NCBI GenBank assembly: GCA_910587485.1
Contig: CAJUKN010000005.1
Span: 138,806-202,805 of the forward strand
Direction: 5' to 3'
Length of the DNA stretch: 64,000 nt
Source: an uncultured Lachnospira sp.
GTDB taxonomy: Bacteria; Bacillota; Clostridia; Lachnospirales; Lachnospiraceae
Numbering within the stretch: position 1 is the stretch's first letter; each line of letters begins with the position of its first letter. Made by a program: the position numbers and the translations under genes. The notes under the pieces are model-generated. The model was not told the origin of the DNA. It saw only the letters and a list, made by a program, of their open reading frames with translations, and ran no database searches. Below, in pieces: positions 24,210 through 31,839 of this stretch.

Positions 24210-25531
24210 TGTTAAAATCACTAATCAACGCATTTAAGAATAAGGATATTCGCAAGAAATTATTGTTTACTCTTATGATGCTTGTTGTTGTTAGGGTGGG
24301 AAGTCTTCTTCCTATCCCTGGTGTTGATACAGAGTATTTCAGTTCATTGCTCAGTGGGATTAATAATGGTGATTTAAGTTATTTAAGTGCATTTACAGGT
24401 GGTTCATTTGAAAAAATGTCACTTTTTGCATTGAGTATTACACCATATATTACATCATCTATTATTATGCAGCTCCTTACAATTGCTATTCCAAAGCTGG
24501 AAGAGATGCAAAAAGAAGGAGAAGATGGAAGAAAGAAAATAGCTTCTATCACAAGATATGTGACTGTTGGACTTGCTCTTATAGAATCTATTGCAATGTC
24601 TGTTGGATTTGGAAGACAGGGCTTGATTAAAGGGTATCAAAGCATGAGTACAATTCACTATATTGCATGTATAGTCGTTGTTGTTGCTACGCTTACAGCT
24701 GGTTCAGCAGTTCTTATGTGGATAGGTGAAAGAATCACAGAGAATGGTGTTGGTAATGGTATTTCTATTGTATTGTTAATCAATATTATTTCAGGTATGC
24801 CAAACGATTTTGTTACACTTTTCAACACATTTGTTGCAAATAAGAGTATTGCAAGAGGTGCTACAGTAGGTCTTATTATTGTGGCAATCGTAGTAGTTGT
24901 TGTAACATTAGTAATTATACTTCAAGATGGTGAAAGAAAAATACCAGTTCAATATTCTCAAAAAGTAGCTGGTAGAAGAATGGTCGGCGGACAGGCTACA
25001 AGTATACCGTTGAAAGTTAATACAGCGGGAGTTATGCCTATTATCTTTGCATCTTCAATAATGCAGTTTCCTGTTATTATTGTTCAGTTGTTTTCTAACA
25101 ACTCATATGAGTGGACGAGATATCTTAGTCAGTCCTATTGGTGCAGAGTAGAGATGCCACAATATTCACTTGGTTTGCTTCTTTATATCATATTAGTAGT
25201 TGTGTTTGCATATTTTTATACATCAATTACTTTTAATCCAATGCAAGTTGCAGACAATTTGAAAAAAGCAGGTGGTGTAATACCGGGTATTACACCGGGT
25301 AAATCAACAAGTGAATATCTTAATAAGATTCTTAATTATATTGTATTTATTGGTGCTGTGGGTCTTATGATAGTTGCATTAATACCAATTTTATGTTCTG
25401 GATTGTTTAATGCAAGCGTATCATTTGGTGGAACGTCAATTATTATTATTGTCGGCGTTGTTCTTGAGACAATGAAACAGATTGAATCAAAGATGGTTAA
25501 TATTAATTATCGTGGATTTCTTAGTGAGTAA
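24209..25531 (+). CDS. secY: Preprotein translocase subunit SecY
   Basis: The 440-residue membrane protein shows ten hydrophobic segments, the plug region near VRVGSLLPIPGVDTEYF, and the signature GIGNGISIVL-like ENGVGNGISIVLLINI. The cytoplasmic loop GERKIPVQYSQKVAGRRMVG is conserved. SecY is the channel of the Sec translocon. Its place after rplO, coupled by a one-base overlap, is the normal spc-operon order. Confidence 0.98.
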   Translation: MLKSLINAFKNKDIRKKLLFTLMMLVVVRVGSLLPIPGVDTEYFSSLLSGINNGDLSYLSAFTGGSFEKMSLFALSITPYITSSIIMQLLTIAIPKLEEMQKEGEDGRKKIASITRYVTVGLALIESIAMSVGFGRQGLIKGYQSMSTIHYIACIVVVVATLTAGSAVLMWIGERITENGVGNGISIVLLINIISGMPNDFVTLFNTFVANKSIARGATVGLIIVAIVVVVVTLVIILQDGERKIPVQYSQKVAGRRMVGGQATSIPLKVNTAGVMPIIFASSIMQFPVIIVQLFSNNSYEWTRYLSQSYWCRVEMPQYSLGLLLYIILVVVFAYFYTSITFNPMQVADNLKKAGGVIPGITPGKSTSEYLNKILNYIVFIGAVGLMIVALIPILCSGLFNASVSFGGTSIIIIVGVVLETMKQIESKMVNINYRGFLSE

Positions 25532-25638
25532 TAAACTTACAGCAGTAATGATTTTTTAAAATGACTTGCCTAGAAATTTCTGGGCGAGTCGTTTGTGTAT
25601 AGTATGGAAAAAAAGAAGCACAAAAATGGAGGGTTATT

Positions 25639-26283
25639 ATGAAAATAATTATGTTGGGAGCTCCTGGTGCCGGAAAAGGAACACAGGCTAAAAAAATTGC
25701 ATCAAAATATAATATCCCACATATTTCTACAGGGGATATATTTCGAGCAAATATTAAAAATAATACAGAGCTTGGTCAGAAAGCAAAGGTATATATGGAT
25801 AAAGGAGAGTATGTTCCAGATGAATTAGTCGTTGAGCTTATTATGGATAGGTTTAAAGAAGCTGATTGTAAAAATGGTTATGTACTTGATGGTTTTCCAA
25901 GAACAATCCCACAGGCAGAAGCGCTTGATAAAGCACTTTCGGCAAATGGTGAACAGATTGATTTTGCAATTAATGTTTTAGTTCCAGATGAACATATTAT
26001 TAAAAGAATGTCTGGAAGAAGAGCATGTGTAGGTTGCGGTGCAACATATCATATACAGTATAATCCAACAAAAGAGGAAGGCGTTTGTGATGTTTGTGGC
26101 GAAGGTCTTATTTTAAGAGAGGATGATAAGCCAGAAATTGTCCAAAATAGATTGACAGTTTACCATGAAAAAACACAGCCTTTGATTGACTATTACACAT
26201 CAAAAGATATTCTTGTAGAAGTAGATGGTACTAAAGATATGGAAGAAGTATTCTCTGATATTGTAAATGTGTTAGGAAAGTAG
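25639..26283 (+). CDS. adk: Adenylate kinase, zinc-lid type
   Basis: The 214-residue product has the P-loop GAPGAGKGTQ, the AMP-site DGFPRTIPQAEAL and the lid with CVGCG...CDVCG, a four-cysteine zinc site typical of Gram-positive long-form enzymes. It interconverts ATP, AMP and ADP. GGAGGG precedes the ATG. The 107-base gap to secY has a hairpin (GACTTGCC 25563-25570 with GGCGAGTC 25583-25590) without a clear T run. Confidence 0.98.
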   Translation: MKIIMLGAPGAGKGTQAKKIASKYNIPHISTGDIFRANIKNNTELGQKAKVYMDKGEYVPDELVVELIMDRFKEADCKNGYVLDGFPRTIPQAEALDKALSANGEQIDFAINVLVPDEHIIKRMSGRRACVGCGATYHIQYNPTKEEGVCDVCGEGLILREDDKPEIVQNRLTVYHEKTQPLIDYYTSKDILVEVDGTKDMEEVFSDIVNVLGK

Positions 26284-26289
26284 TGTTAT

Positions 26290-27045
26290 ATGTCTGTTTC
26301 AATAAAATCGAAAAGAGAAATTGAATTGATGACAGAAGCAGGTAAAATTCTTGGAACAGTGTTAAATCATCTGTGTGAAGAGCTAAAGCCTGGTATGTCA
26401 ACTTGGCGCATTGATAAAATGGGCGAAGATATGATACGCAGTTTTGGATGTATTCCTTCTTTTAAAGGATATGGAGGATTTCCTGGTTCAATATGTGTAT
26501 CCATAAATGAACAGGTCGTACATGGTATTCCATCAAAAAAGTGTATTTTGAGAGAGGGAGACATTGTAAGTCTGGATGCGGGCGTGATATATAAAGGGTA
26601 TCATTCCGATGCTGCAAGAACAGTTGGTATAGGACAAATAAGTGATGAGGCAGCAAAATTAATAGAAGTGACCAAACAAAGTTTTTTTGAAGGTATAAAG
26701 TTTGCTAAAGAAGGTTGTCATTTACATGATATTTCCAATGCGATTGCAGATTATAATGAGCGTTTTGGATATGGTGTAATACGTGATTTAGTAGGTCATG
26801 GGATAGGTTGTGAACTTCACGAAGAGCCACAGGTCCCTAATTTTAGACAGACAAAAAGAGGAATGAAGTTATATGAAGGTATGACGTTAGCTATCGAACC
26901 AATGGTGGCGGCTGGGGATTATGCAGTAAAGACATTAGATGATAAATGGACTACAGTTACAGTTGACCAGTCATTGACAGCACATTATGAAAATACAGTG
27001 CTTATTACCAAAAATGGACCACAAATTTTGTCTTTAGTAGAATAA
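26290..27045 (+). CDS. map: Methionine aminopeptidase, type I
   Basis: The 251-residue product has the five metal ligands in order: Asp in SLDAGV, Asp in HSDAART, His in GHGIG, Glu in AIEPM and Glu in YENTV, with the substrate His in ELHEEPQVPNF. It removes initiator methionine. It begins 7 bases after adk. No N-terminal zinc extension is present, which fits the short type Ia form. Confidence 0.97.
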   Translation: MSVSIKSKREIELMTEAGKILGTVLNHLCEELKPGMSTWRIDKMGEDMIRSFGCIPSFKGYGGFPGSICVSINEQVVHGIPSKKCILREGDIVSLDAGVIYKGYHSDAARTVGIGQISDEAAKLIEVTKQSFFEGIKFAKEGCHLHDISNAIADYNERFGYGVIRDLVGHGIGCELHEEPQVPNFRQTKRGMKLYEGMTLAIEPMVAAGDYAVKTLDDKWTTVTVDQSLTAHYENTVLITKNGPQILSLVE

Positions 27046-27167
27046 ATTGAAAAATGAAGATAAAAAATAGAGGCTGCCGTATAAAAGACTAAATATACAA
27101 GATATTGTTTAATATTGTATTATACTTTACAATATGTTGTATCTAATTTTTTTAATGTAACAGCTGC

Positions 27168-27203
27168 GCAAGTTTGTGTTTATGCCCAAACTTGTAGCCT
27201 GCA
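27168..27203 (+). promoter_or_regulatory. AAGTTTG-type hairpin before the KOW gene
   Basis: CAAGTTTG and CAAACTTG pair around a ten-base loop (TGTTTATGCC), and flanking GCT and AGC may extend the stem. It resembles the arms found before rpmD and in the tandem units before the SulP gene, so it belongs to one small hairpin family. Here the loop has no exact complement downstream, so no pseudoknot is predicted. Confidence 0.55.
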
Positions 27204-27221
27204 CAAGAATGGGGGATTATT

Positions 27222-27521
27222 ATGATAGAAGATACTGTAGGCTGTATTGCTTATTCCTTAGCAGGACATGATAAGGGACATATATATCTAATAATAAAAG
27301 AAGAAAAAGAATATGTATATTTATCAGATGGAAAAATAAGAACAATTAATAATCCTAAAAAAAAGAATAAAAAGCATATACAAATCAATAAAAAATATAA
27401 AGAAAACATTGCGTCAATAACAAATGAAAACAAAAAAATTGTCGATGAAGCGATTAGAAAAGCAATTAAGACATATCTTGCAGGTAATGCAGATTTTCAA
27501 TGTTATGAAGGAGGATATTAA
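27222..27521 (+). CDS. KOW-domain RNA-binding-like protein
   Basis: The 99-residue product starts MIEDTVGCIAYSLAGHDKGH and has a short KOW-like strand pattern (GCIAYSLAGHDKGHIYLII) followed by a basic NNPKKKNKKHIQINKK linker and a helical end. Its place between map and infA and this sequence match the clostridial KOW protein related to eukaryotic L14e/L6e-type domains. The role is probably ribosome- or RNA-associated. GGGGGATTATT precedes the ATG weakly. Confidence 0.78.
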   Translation: MIEDTVGCIAYSLAGHDKGHIYLIIKEEKEYVYLSDGKIRTINNPKKKNKKHIQINKKYKENIASITNENKKIVDEAIRKAIKTYLAGNADFQCYEGGY

Positions 27522-27525
27522 GTAA

Positions 27526-27744
27526 ATGTCAAAGTCAGATGTAATTGAAATCGAAGGAAAGGTAATTGAAAAACTGCCTAATGCTATGTTTCAGGTGGAA
27601 CTAGAAAATGGGCATCAAATACTTGCTCATATAAGTGGCAAGTTAAGGATGAATTACATTAGAATACTTCCCGGCGATAAAGTAAAAATTGAACTTTCTC
27701 CATATGATTTAAGTAAAGGCAGAATTATTTGGAGAGATAAATAA
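27526..27744 (+). CDS. infA: Translation initiation factor IF-1
   Basis: The 72-residue product MSKSDVIEIEGKVIEKLPNA is a standard OB-fold IF-1 ending SPYDLSKGRIIWRDK. IF-1 occupies the A site during initiation. It begins 5 bases after the KOW gene, with AAGGAGG upstream. Confidence 0.98.
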   Translation: MSKSDVIEIEGKVIEKLPNAMFQVELENGHQILAHISGKLRMNYIRILPGDKVKIELSPYDLSKGRIIWRDK

Positions 27745-27785
27745 CCCTTTTTGTTTTTTAGATAAATAAAAAGATAAAAAAAATC

Positions 27786-27815
27786 TTGCACTACCAAAAT
27801 AAGGTGTGTTATAAT
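27786..27815 (+). promoter_or_regulatory. Promoter before rpmJ
   Basis: TTGCAC at 27786-27791 and a perfect TATAAT at 27810-27815 are separated by 18 bases. The -10 box is 35 bases before the rpmJ ATG, so rpmJ can be transcribed separately from the upstream spc genes. Confidence 0.75.
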
Positions 27816-27849
27816 GCTATACGAACTTGTCTGAAAGGAGGCTTTTACA

Positions 27850-27963
27850 ATGAAGGTTAGGTCATCAGTTAAACCAATTTGTGAAAAGTGCAAAGTTATT
27901 AAGAGAAAGGGTAGTATCAGAGTTATCTGTGAGAACCCAAAGCACAAACAAAGACAGGGATAA
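27850..27963 (+). CDS. rpmJ: 50S ribosomal protein L36
   Basis: The 37-residue product starts MKVRSSVKPICEKCK, continues through VICENPKHKQRQG and has the zinc ligand set C-x2-C...C-x4-H, the C+ form of L36. AAAGGAGGC is upstream. It is too short for most ORF listings but is plainly real. Confidence 0.97.
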   Translation: MKVRSSVKPICEKCKVIKRKGSIRVICENPKHKQRQG

Positions 27964-28579
27964 TCCTAAAAGAAAGTAATGCTTGAAGCAGCAATGCTTT
28001 TTTCTTTGTGTGTTTTGATATACAATTATACAAAATAGTATAATGTGTATATTGTAAAAATCTTATTTGTGAGTCACTAGCGCAAATATAGATTATTGTT
28101 TTGCGGCTGCAGTAATGAACCGCCCGGCATAGTTGTAGGTGGTTGATTACTTTATTATATATTTTTTTAAATAAATCATATGCGACGCACACATTTCAGA
28201 CGTCAAGAATTGACGGGCTGCGCCTGTATTTGATTTATTTCTGTGAGCAATGAGTCAAATTATTATGTTTGCTAATATTGAATTGGTTTAAGCATATTGA
28301 CATATGTTGCAAAAGGTCAGATACGTTTATTTTACTATAAATAAAGATAGTTAGATAGTTTAGGAGTATTTGACTTACAAAAGATTGAAACAAAGGATTT
28401 GAACAAGAAATTTGTTGGCAACTGAAAATATTATATTTTAAATATAAAGAAAGGAGAAGCTACAAAAAAGATGATATCCTACATTTTTTAGAAAATTTGT
28501 AGGTATGTTAAAATAGCAAGAAAAAATCATCTGCTGTGTACACATTTGTATATAGTATTAGTAGCAGGTTAAAAAGCAC
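27964..28579 (+). other. 616-base structured gap before the rpsM operon
   Basis: No gene is seen. Structures found: CGCAAA (28081-28086) with TTTGCG (28100-28105), competing with GCGG (28103-28106) and CCGC (28120-28123); a perfect long palindrome AAATAAATCA (28169-28178) with TGATTTATTT (28231-28240) enclosing CGTCAA-GAA-TTGACG (28201-28215); a promoter-like TTGACA at 28297-28302 with GATACG 17 bases on; and the remote ribosome site of rpsM at 28450. It is the largest non-coding stretch of the window. Confidence 0.6.
28297..28325 (+). promoter_or_regulatory. Possible promoter of the rpsM-rplQ operon
   Basis: A perfect TTGACA at 28297-28302 is followed after 17 bases by GATACG at 28320-28325, which matches only half of the -10 consensus. 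It would give a leader of about 250 bases before rpsM. Confidence 0.45.
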
Positions 28580-28582
28580 ATG
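28450..28582 (+). promoter_or_regulatory. Remote Shine-Dalgarno with closing stem before rpsM
   Basis: AAAGGAG at 28450-28456 is 123 bases before the rpsM ATG at 28580. Two bases on, GCTAC (28459-28463) pairs with GTAGC (28561-28565), 14 bases before the ATG. Enclosed stems are AGATGAT (28469-28475) with ATCATCT (28526-28532) and CCTACA (28478-28483) with TGTAGG (28498-28503). The 13 bases AAGGAGAAGCTAC are identical to those before rpsZ. No normal Shine-Dalgarno is next to the ATG; only AGG at 28566-28568. Confidence 0.62.
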
Positions 28583-28954
28583 GCTCGTATTTCAGGTGTA
28601 GATTTACCAAGAGAAAAAAGAATTGAAATCGGTCTTACTTATGTTTATGGCATAGGCAGAGTAAGAGCAGGAAAGATTCTTGCTGAGGCACAAGTAAATC
28701 CAGATACGCGTGTAAAGAATCTTACAGATGAGGAAGTAGCAAGAATTGCTAAGGTTATCGATGCAGATACAGAGAACTTAGTGGAAGGTGACTTGAGAAG
28801 AGAAGTTGCCATGAATATTAAGAGATTAAAAGAAATTGGCTGTTATAGAGGGATTCGTCATAGAAAGGGACTTCCATGTCGAGGACAGAAGACGAAGACG
28901 AATGCTAGAACTTGTAAGGGGCCAAAGAAGACTGTGGCGAACAAGAAAAAGTAG
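28580..28954 (+). CDS. rpsM: 30S ribosomal protein S13
   Basis: The 124-residue product has MARISGVDLPREKRIEIGLT, YVYGIGR, and the basic end RHRKGLPCRGQKTKTNARTC, typical S13. It heads the alpha operon. No good ribosome site is adjacent to its ATG; a strong one lies 123 bases upstream next to a stem that could close the distance. Confidence 0.98.
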   Translation: MARISGVDLPREKRIEIGLTYVYGIGRVRAGKILAEAQVNPDTRVKNLTDEEVARIAKVIDADTENLVEGDLRREVAMNIKRLKEIGCYRGIRHRKGLPCRGQKTKTNARTCKGPKKTVANKKK

Positions 28955-29006
28955 TAGATAGACAATAAAATGGAAAACGAGTTTTCATAGGAGGTTTGTT
29001 AAAAAA

Positions 29007-29402
29007 ATGGCTGGTAAAGTTACAAAAAAAGTGACAAAGAAGCGTGTTAAGAAAAATGTAGAAAGAGGACAGGCACATATTCAGTCTTCTTTTAATAATA
29101 CAATCGTTACGTTGACCGATGCTGAAGGCAATGCTTTATCATGGGCAAGTGCTGGAGGTCTTGGTTTTAGAGGTTCTAAGAAATCTACTCCATATGCTGC
29201 ACAGATGGCTGCAGAGACTGCAACAAAGGCAGCGTTAATTCACGGATTAAAGTATGTAGACGTTATGGTTAAGGGACCAGGTTCAGGAAGAGAGGCTGCT
29301 ATTCGAGCGCTTTCAGCTTGTGGTCTTGAAGTTACTAGTATTAAGGATGTTACACCAGTTCCACATAATGGTTGTCGTCCACCAAAACGTAGAAGAGTTT
29401 AA
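29007..29402 (+). CDS. rpsK: 30S ribosomal protein S11
   Basis: The 131-residue product has QAHIQSSFNNTIVTLTDAEG, SAGGLGFRGSKKSTPYAAQ and the end PHNGCRPPKRRRV, typical S11. AGGAGG lies about 12 bases before the ATG. Confidence 0.98.
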   Translation: MAGKVTKKVTKKRVKKNVERGQAHIQSSFNNTIVTLTDAEGNALSWASAGGLGFRGSKKSTPYAAQMAAETATKAALIHGLKYVDVMVKGPGSGREAAIRALSACGLEVTSIKDVTPVPHNGCRPPKRRRV

Positions 29403-29418
29403 TAGGAGGTAGATTAAG

Positions 29419-30012
29419 ATGGCTATTAATAGAACACCGGTTCTCAAGAGATGCAGGTCTCTTGATTTAGACCCTGTATTTTTAGGAATAGATAAAAAAT
29501 CCAGAAGAAAAGCTAAGAATGCTGGAAGAAAGATAAGTGAGTATGGTTTACAGCTCAGAGAAAAACAGAAGGCTAAATTTATATATGGTGTATTAGAAAA
29601 GCCTTTCAGAAATTATTATAAGAAGGCTGCAAGAATGAAGGGCATGACAGGTGAGAATCTTATGGTTATGCTTGAACTCAGACTTGATAATATCATATTT
29701 AGAATGGGTTTTGCCAGAACAAGAAAAGAAGCAAGACAGATTGTAGACCATAAGCATGTCTTAGTGAATGGAAAACGCGTTAATATTCCATCATATCTCG
29801 TAAAGGCTGGCGATGTTATAGAAATTAGAGAGAAATCAAAGTCATGTGCAAGATATAAAGAAATTCTGGATGTAACTAGTGGCAGACTCGTTCCAGAATG
29901 GCTTGAGGCTGATAAGGAAACTCTTAAGGGAACTGTTAAGATGTTGCCAACAAGAGAAGTGATTGATGTTCCTGTTAATGAGATGCTTATTGTCGAGTTG
30001 TATTCTAAGTAA
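29419..30012 (+). CDS. rpsD: 30S ribosomal protein S4, zinc-free form
   Basis: The 197-residue product has the N-terminal S4 domain (RRKAKNAGRKISEYGLQLRE) and the S4 RNA-binding motif around RMGFARTRKEARQIVDHKHV. The N-terminal four-cysteine zinc site of C+ S4 is missing; only one Cys (KRCRSL) remains there. S4 starts 30S assembly. AGGAGG precedes the ATG. Confidence 0.97.
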   Translation: MAINRTPVLKRCRSLDLDPVFLGIDKKSRRKAKNAGRKISEYGLQLREKQKAKFIYGVLEKPFRNYYKKAARMKGMTGENLMVMLELRLDNIIFRMGFARTRKEARQIVDHKHVLVNGKRVNIPSYLVKAGDVIEIREKSKSCARYKEILDVTSGRLVPEWLEADKETLKGTVKMLPTREVIDVPVNEMLIVELYSK

Positions 30013-30050
30013 TAAGGACAGCACTATAAAACCTAGAAGGAGGGGCAGAT

Positions 30051-31022
30051 ATGGTTGATGCAGATTTTAATTTCAAGATGCCAAAGATTGAAATGGTTGA
30101 ACAGTCACCAGATGAAAAGTATGGTAGATTTGTAGTTGAGCCACTTGAAAGAGGATATGGTTTAACGCTTGGCAATTCGCTTAGAAGGATTATGCTTTCT
30201 TCATTGGTAGGTACTGCTGTCAGCAGCTTAAAGATAGATGGAGTTCTGCATGAGTTCAGTTCAATTCCTGGTGTAAAAGAAGATGTGACAGAAATTGTTA
30301 TGAATATTAAGCAGTTATCTATTAAGAACAATAGCAATTTGACGGAACCAATCATTGCACATATTGATGTCAATGGTGAAGGTATAGTGAAAGCATCAGA
30401 TATTAAGGTAGACCCAGATATTGAAATTATGAACCCAGACCTTGTTATTGCACATTTGAACGGCGGTGCTGATTGTGAGCTTTCAATGGAGCTTACAATC
30501 ACAAATGGCAGAGGTTATGTAAGTTCAGAAAAGAATAAACATAAGGATATGCTTGCAGGGGTTATTGCAATAGATTCAATATATACACCAGTTGAGCGTG
30601 TTAATATGTCCGTAGAGAATACACGTGTAGGACAAGATACAGATTTTGATAAATTGACACTAGAGATATTTACAAATGGAACAATTGCACCAGACGAGGC
30701 TTTAAGTCTTGCTGCGAAAGTTTTAAGTGAACATCTAAATGTGTTTATCAATCTTTCTGAGAATGCTGTTAATGCAGAAGTTATGGTTGTTCAGCAGGAA
30801 GATGAGTCAAGCAAGGCACTTTCAATGAGTATTGAAGACCTTGAACTTTCTGTTCGTTCGTTTAATTGCTTAAAGAGAGCAGGTATCAACACGGTTGAAC
30901 AGCTTTGCAATAAGACGCCAGATGATATGATGAAAGTTCGTAATTTAGGTAAAAAATCATTGGATGAAGTACTTTTAAAGTTAAAAGAGTTAGGATTAGG
31001 TCTTAGCGCAAGTGAAGAATAA
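30051..31022 (+). CDS. rpoA: RNA polymerase alpha subunit
   Basis: The 323-residue product has the assembly N-terminal domain (FVVEPLERGYGLTLGNSLRR) and a C-terminal domain (LELSVRSFNCLKRAGINTVE, then KVRNLGKKSLDEVLLKL) that contacts UP elements and activators. AAGGAGG lies before the ATG. Its place between rpsD and rplQ is standard. Confidence 0.98.
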   Translation: MVDADFNFKMPKIEMVEQSPDEKYGRFVVEPLERGYGLTLGNSLRRIMLSSLVGTAVSSLKIDGVLHEFSSIPGVKEDVTEIVMNIKQLSIKNNSNLTEPIIAHIDVNGEGIVKASDIKVDPDIEIMNPDLVIAHLNGGADCELSMELTITNGRGYVSSEKNKHKDMLAGVIAIDSIYTPVERVNMSVENTRVGQDTDFDKLTLEIFTNGTIAPDEALSLAAKVLSEHLNVFINLSENAVNAEVMVVQQEDESSKALSMSIEDLELSVRSFNCLKRAGINTVEQLCNKTPDDMMKVRNLGKKSLDEVLLKLKELGLGLSASEE

Positions 31023-31112
31023 AGTTAAATTTAAAATAATCATATATAGAACGCGGCATACAGTAAGACCGAATGCGCTTGTATGTTCGTAGGATATGGA
31101 GGATAGTACAAA

Positions 31113-31649
31113 ATGGCAAAGTATAGAAAACTTGGCAGAACTTCTGCCCAGAGAAAAGCTTTACTTAGAAATCAGGTAACAGCACTGATTCAAAATGGAA
31201 AAATCGTTACTACACAGGCCAGAGCAAAAGAGGTTCAAAAGCAAGCTGAGAAACTTATAACAATGGCTATTAAGGAAAAAGATAATTTTGAAACCGTTAC
31301 TGTTACAGCAAAAGTTGCTAAAAAAGACAGCGAAGGCAAGAGAGTTAAGGAAGTTGTTGATGGCAAAAAAGTAACTGTATATGAGACTGTTGAAAAAGAA
31401 ATCAAGAAAGATAAGCCTTCTAAGCTTCATGCAAGAAAGCAGATGGATAAAGTTCTTTACAAGATAACAGAAGTTCCAACAGAAAAAGCTGGAAGAAAGA
31501 GAAACACAAAGGTTGTTGACCTTACAAACAAAATGTTTGATGAAATCGCACCTAAATATGCTGACCGCAAGGGTGGTTATACAAGGATTGTTAAGATTGG
31601 TTTAAGAAAAGGCGATGCAGCAATGGAAGTGCTTCTTGAGTTAATATAA
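31113..31649 (+). CDS. rplQ: 50S ribosomal protein L17 with internal insertion
   Basis: The N-terminal part (YRKLGRTSAQRKALLRNQVT) and the C-terminal part (YADRKGGYTRIVKIGLRKGD, AAMEVLLEL) are typical L17, but the protein has 178 residues rather than about 120. The extra residues, about 60-105, are Lys/Glu/Val-rich (KKDSEGKRVKEVVDGKKVTV). Insertions at this place are known in clostridia. It is the last gene of the alpha operon and is followed by a strong terminator. Confidence 0.95.
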   Translation: MAKYRKLGRTSAQRKALLRNQVTALIQNGKIVTTQARAKEVQKQAEKLITMAIKEKDNFETVTVTAKVAKKDSEGKRVKEVVDGKKVTVYETVEKEIKKDKPSKLHARKQMDKVLYKITEVPTEKAGRKRNTKVVDLTNKMFDEIAPKYADRKGGYTRIVKIGLRKGDAAMEVLLELI

Positions 31650-31667
31650 TATAGAAAAGTACTCTGT

Positions 31668-31706
31668 GCGTGGATATTGAATTAGCTCAATATCCACGCT
31701 TTTTTA
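31668..31706 (+). terminator. Strong intrinsic terminator after rplQ
   Basis: A perfect 13-bp stem pairs 31668-31680 (GCGTGGATATTGA) with 31687-31699 (TCAATATCCACGC), followed by six T bases. Confidence 0.92.
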
Positions 31707-31716
31707 TAAAATAGGG

Positions 31717-31839
31717 AAGGAGTGCGCTACTCAGAAAAGTATCTAAAATGATATATATTAAAACAGTAAAAAATATTTATAAAAATTTTTTGTGTCTTAA
31801 CATAGAATATTGTTTATATTTTGAGTGGCAGTAAATATG
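31717..31839 (+). promoter_or_regulatory. Possible remote Shine-Dalgarno with stem before ecfA1
   Basis: AAGGAG at 31717-31722 is 114 bases before the ATG at 31837. GCTACTCA (31726-31733) pairs over eight bases, one G-U, with TGAGTGGC (31822-31829), seven bases before the ATG. The plan matches rpsZ and rpsM (AAGGAG, short gap, GCTAC, complement, ATG). Doubt remains because the site is only 11 bases after a terminator and a weak promoter-like TTGTGT...TTTATA lies inside the loop. Confidence 0.42.

Noticed and set aside
25563..25590. Terminator between secY and adk
   Set aside because: The hairpin GACTTGCC/GGCGAGTC lacks a T run, and adk normally continues the same operon; it was only mentioned with adk.
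30005..30502. 165-codon frame on the minus strand in rpoA
   Set aside because: It is antisense to a clearly conserved part of the alpha subunit and has no ribosome site or domain.
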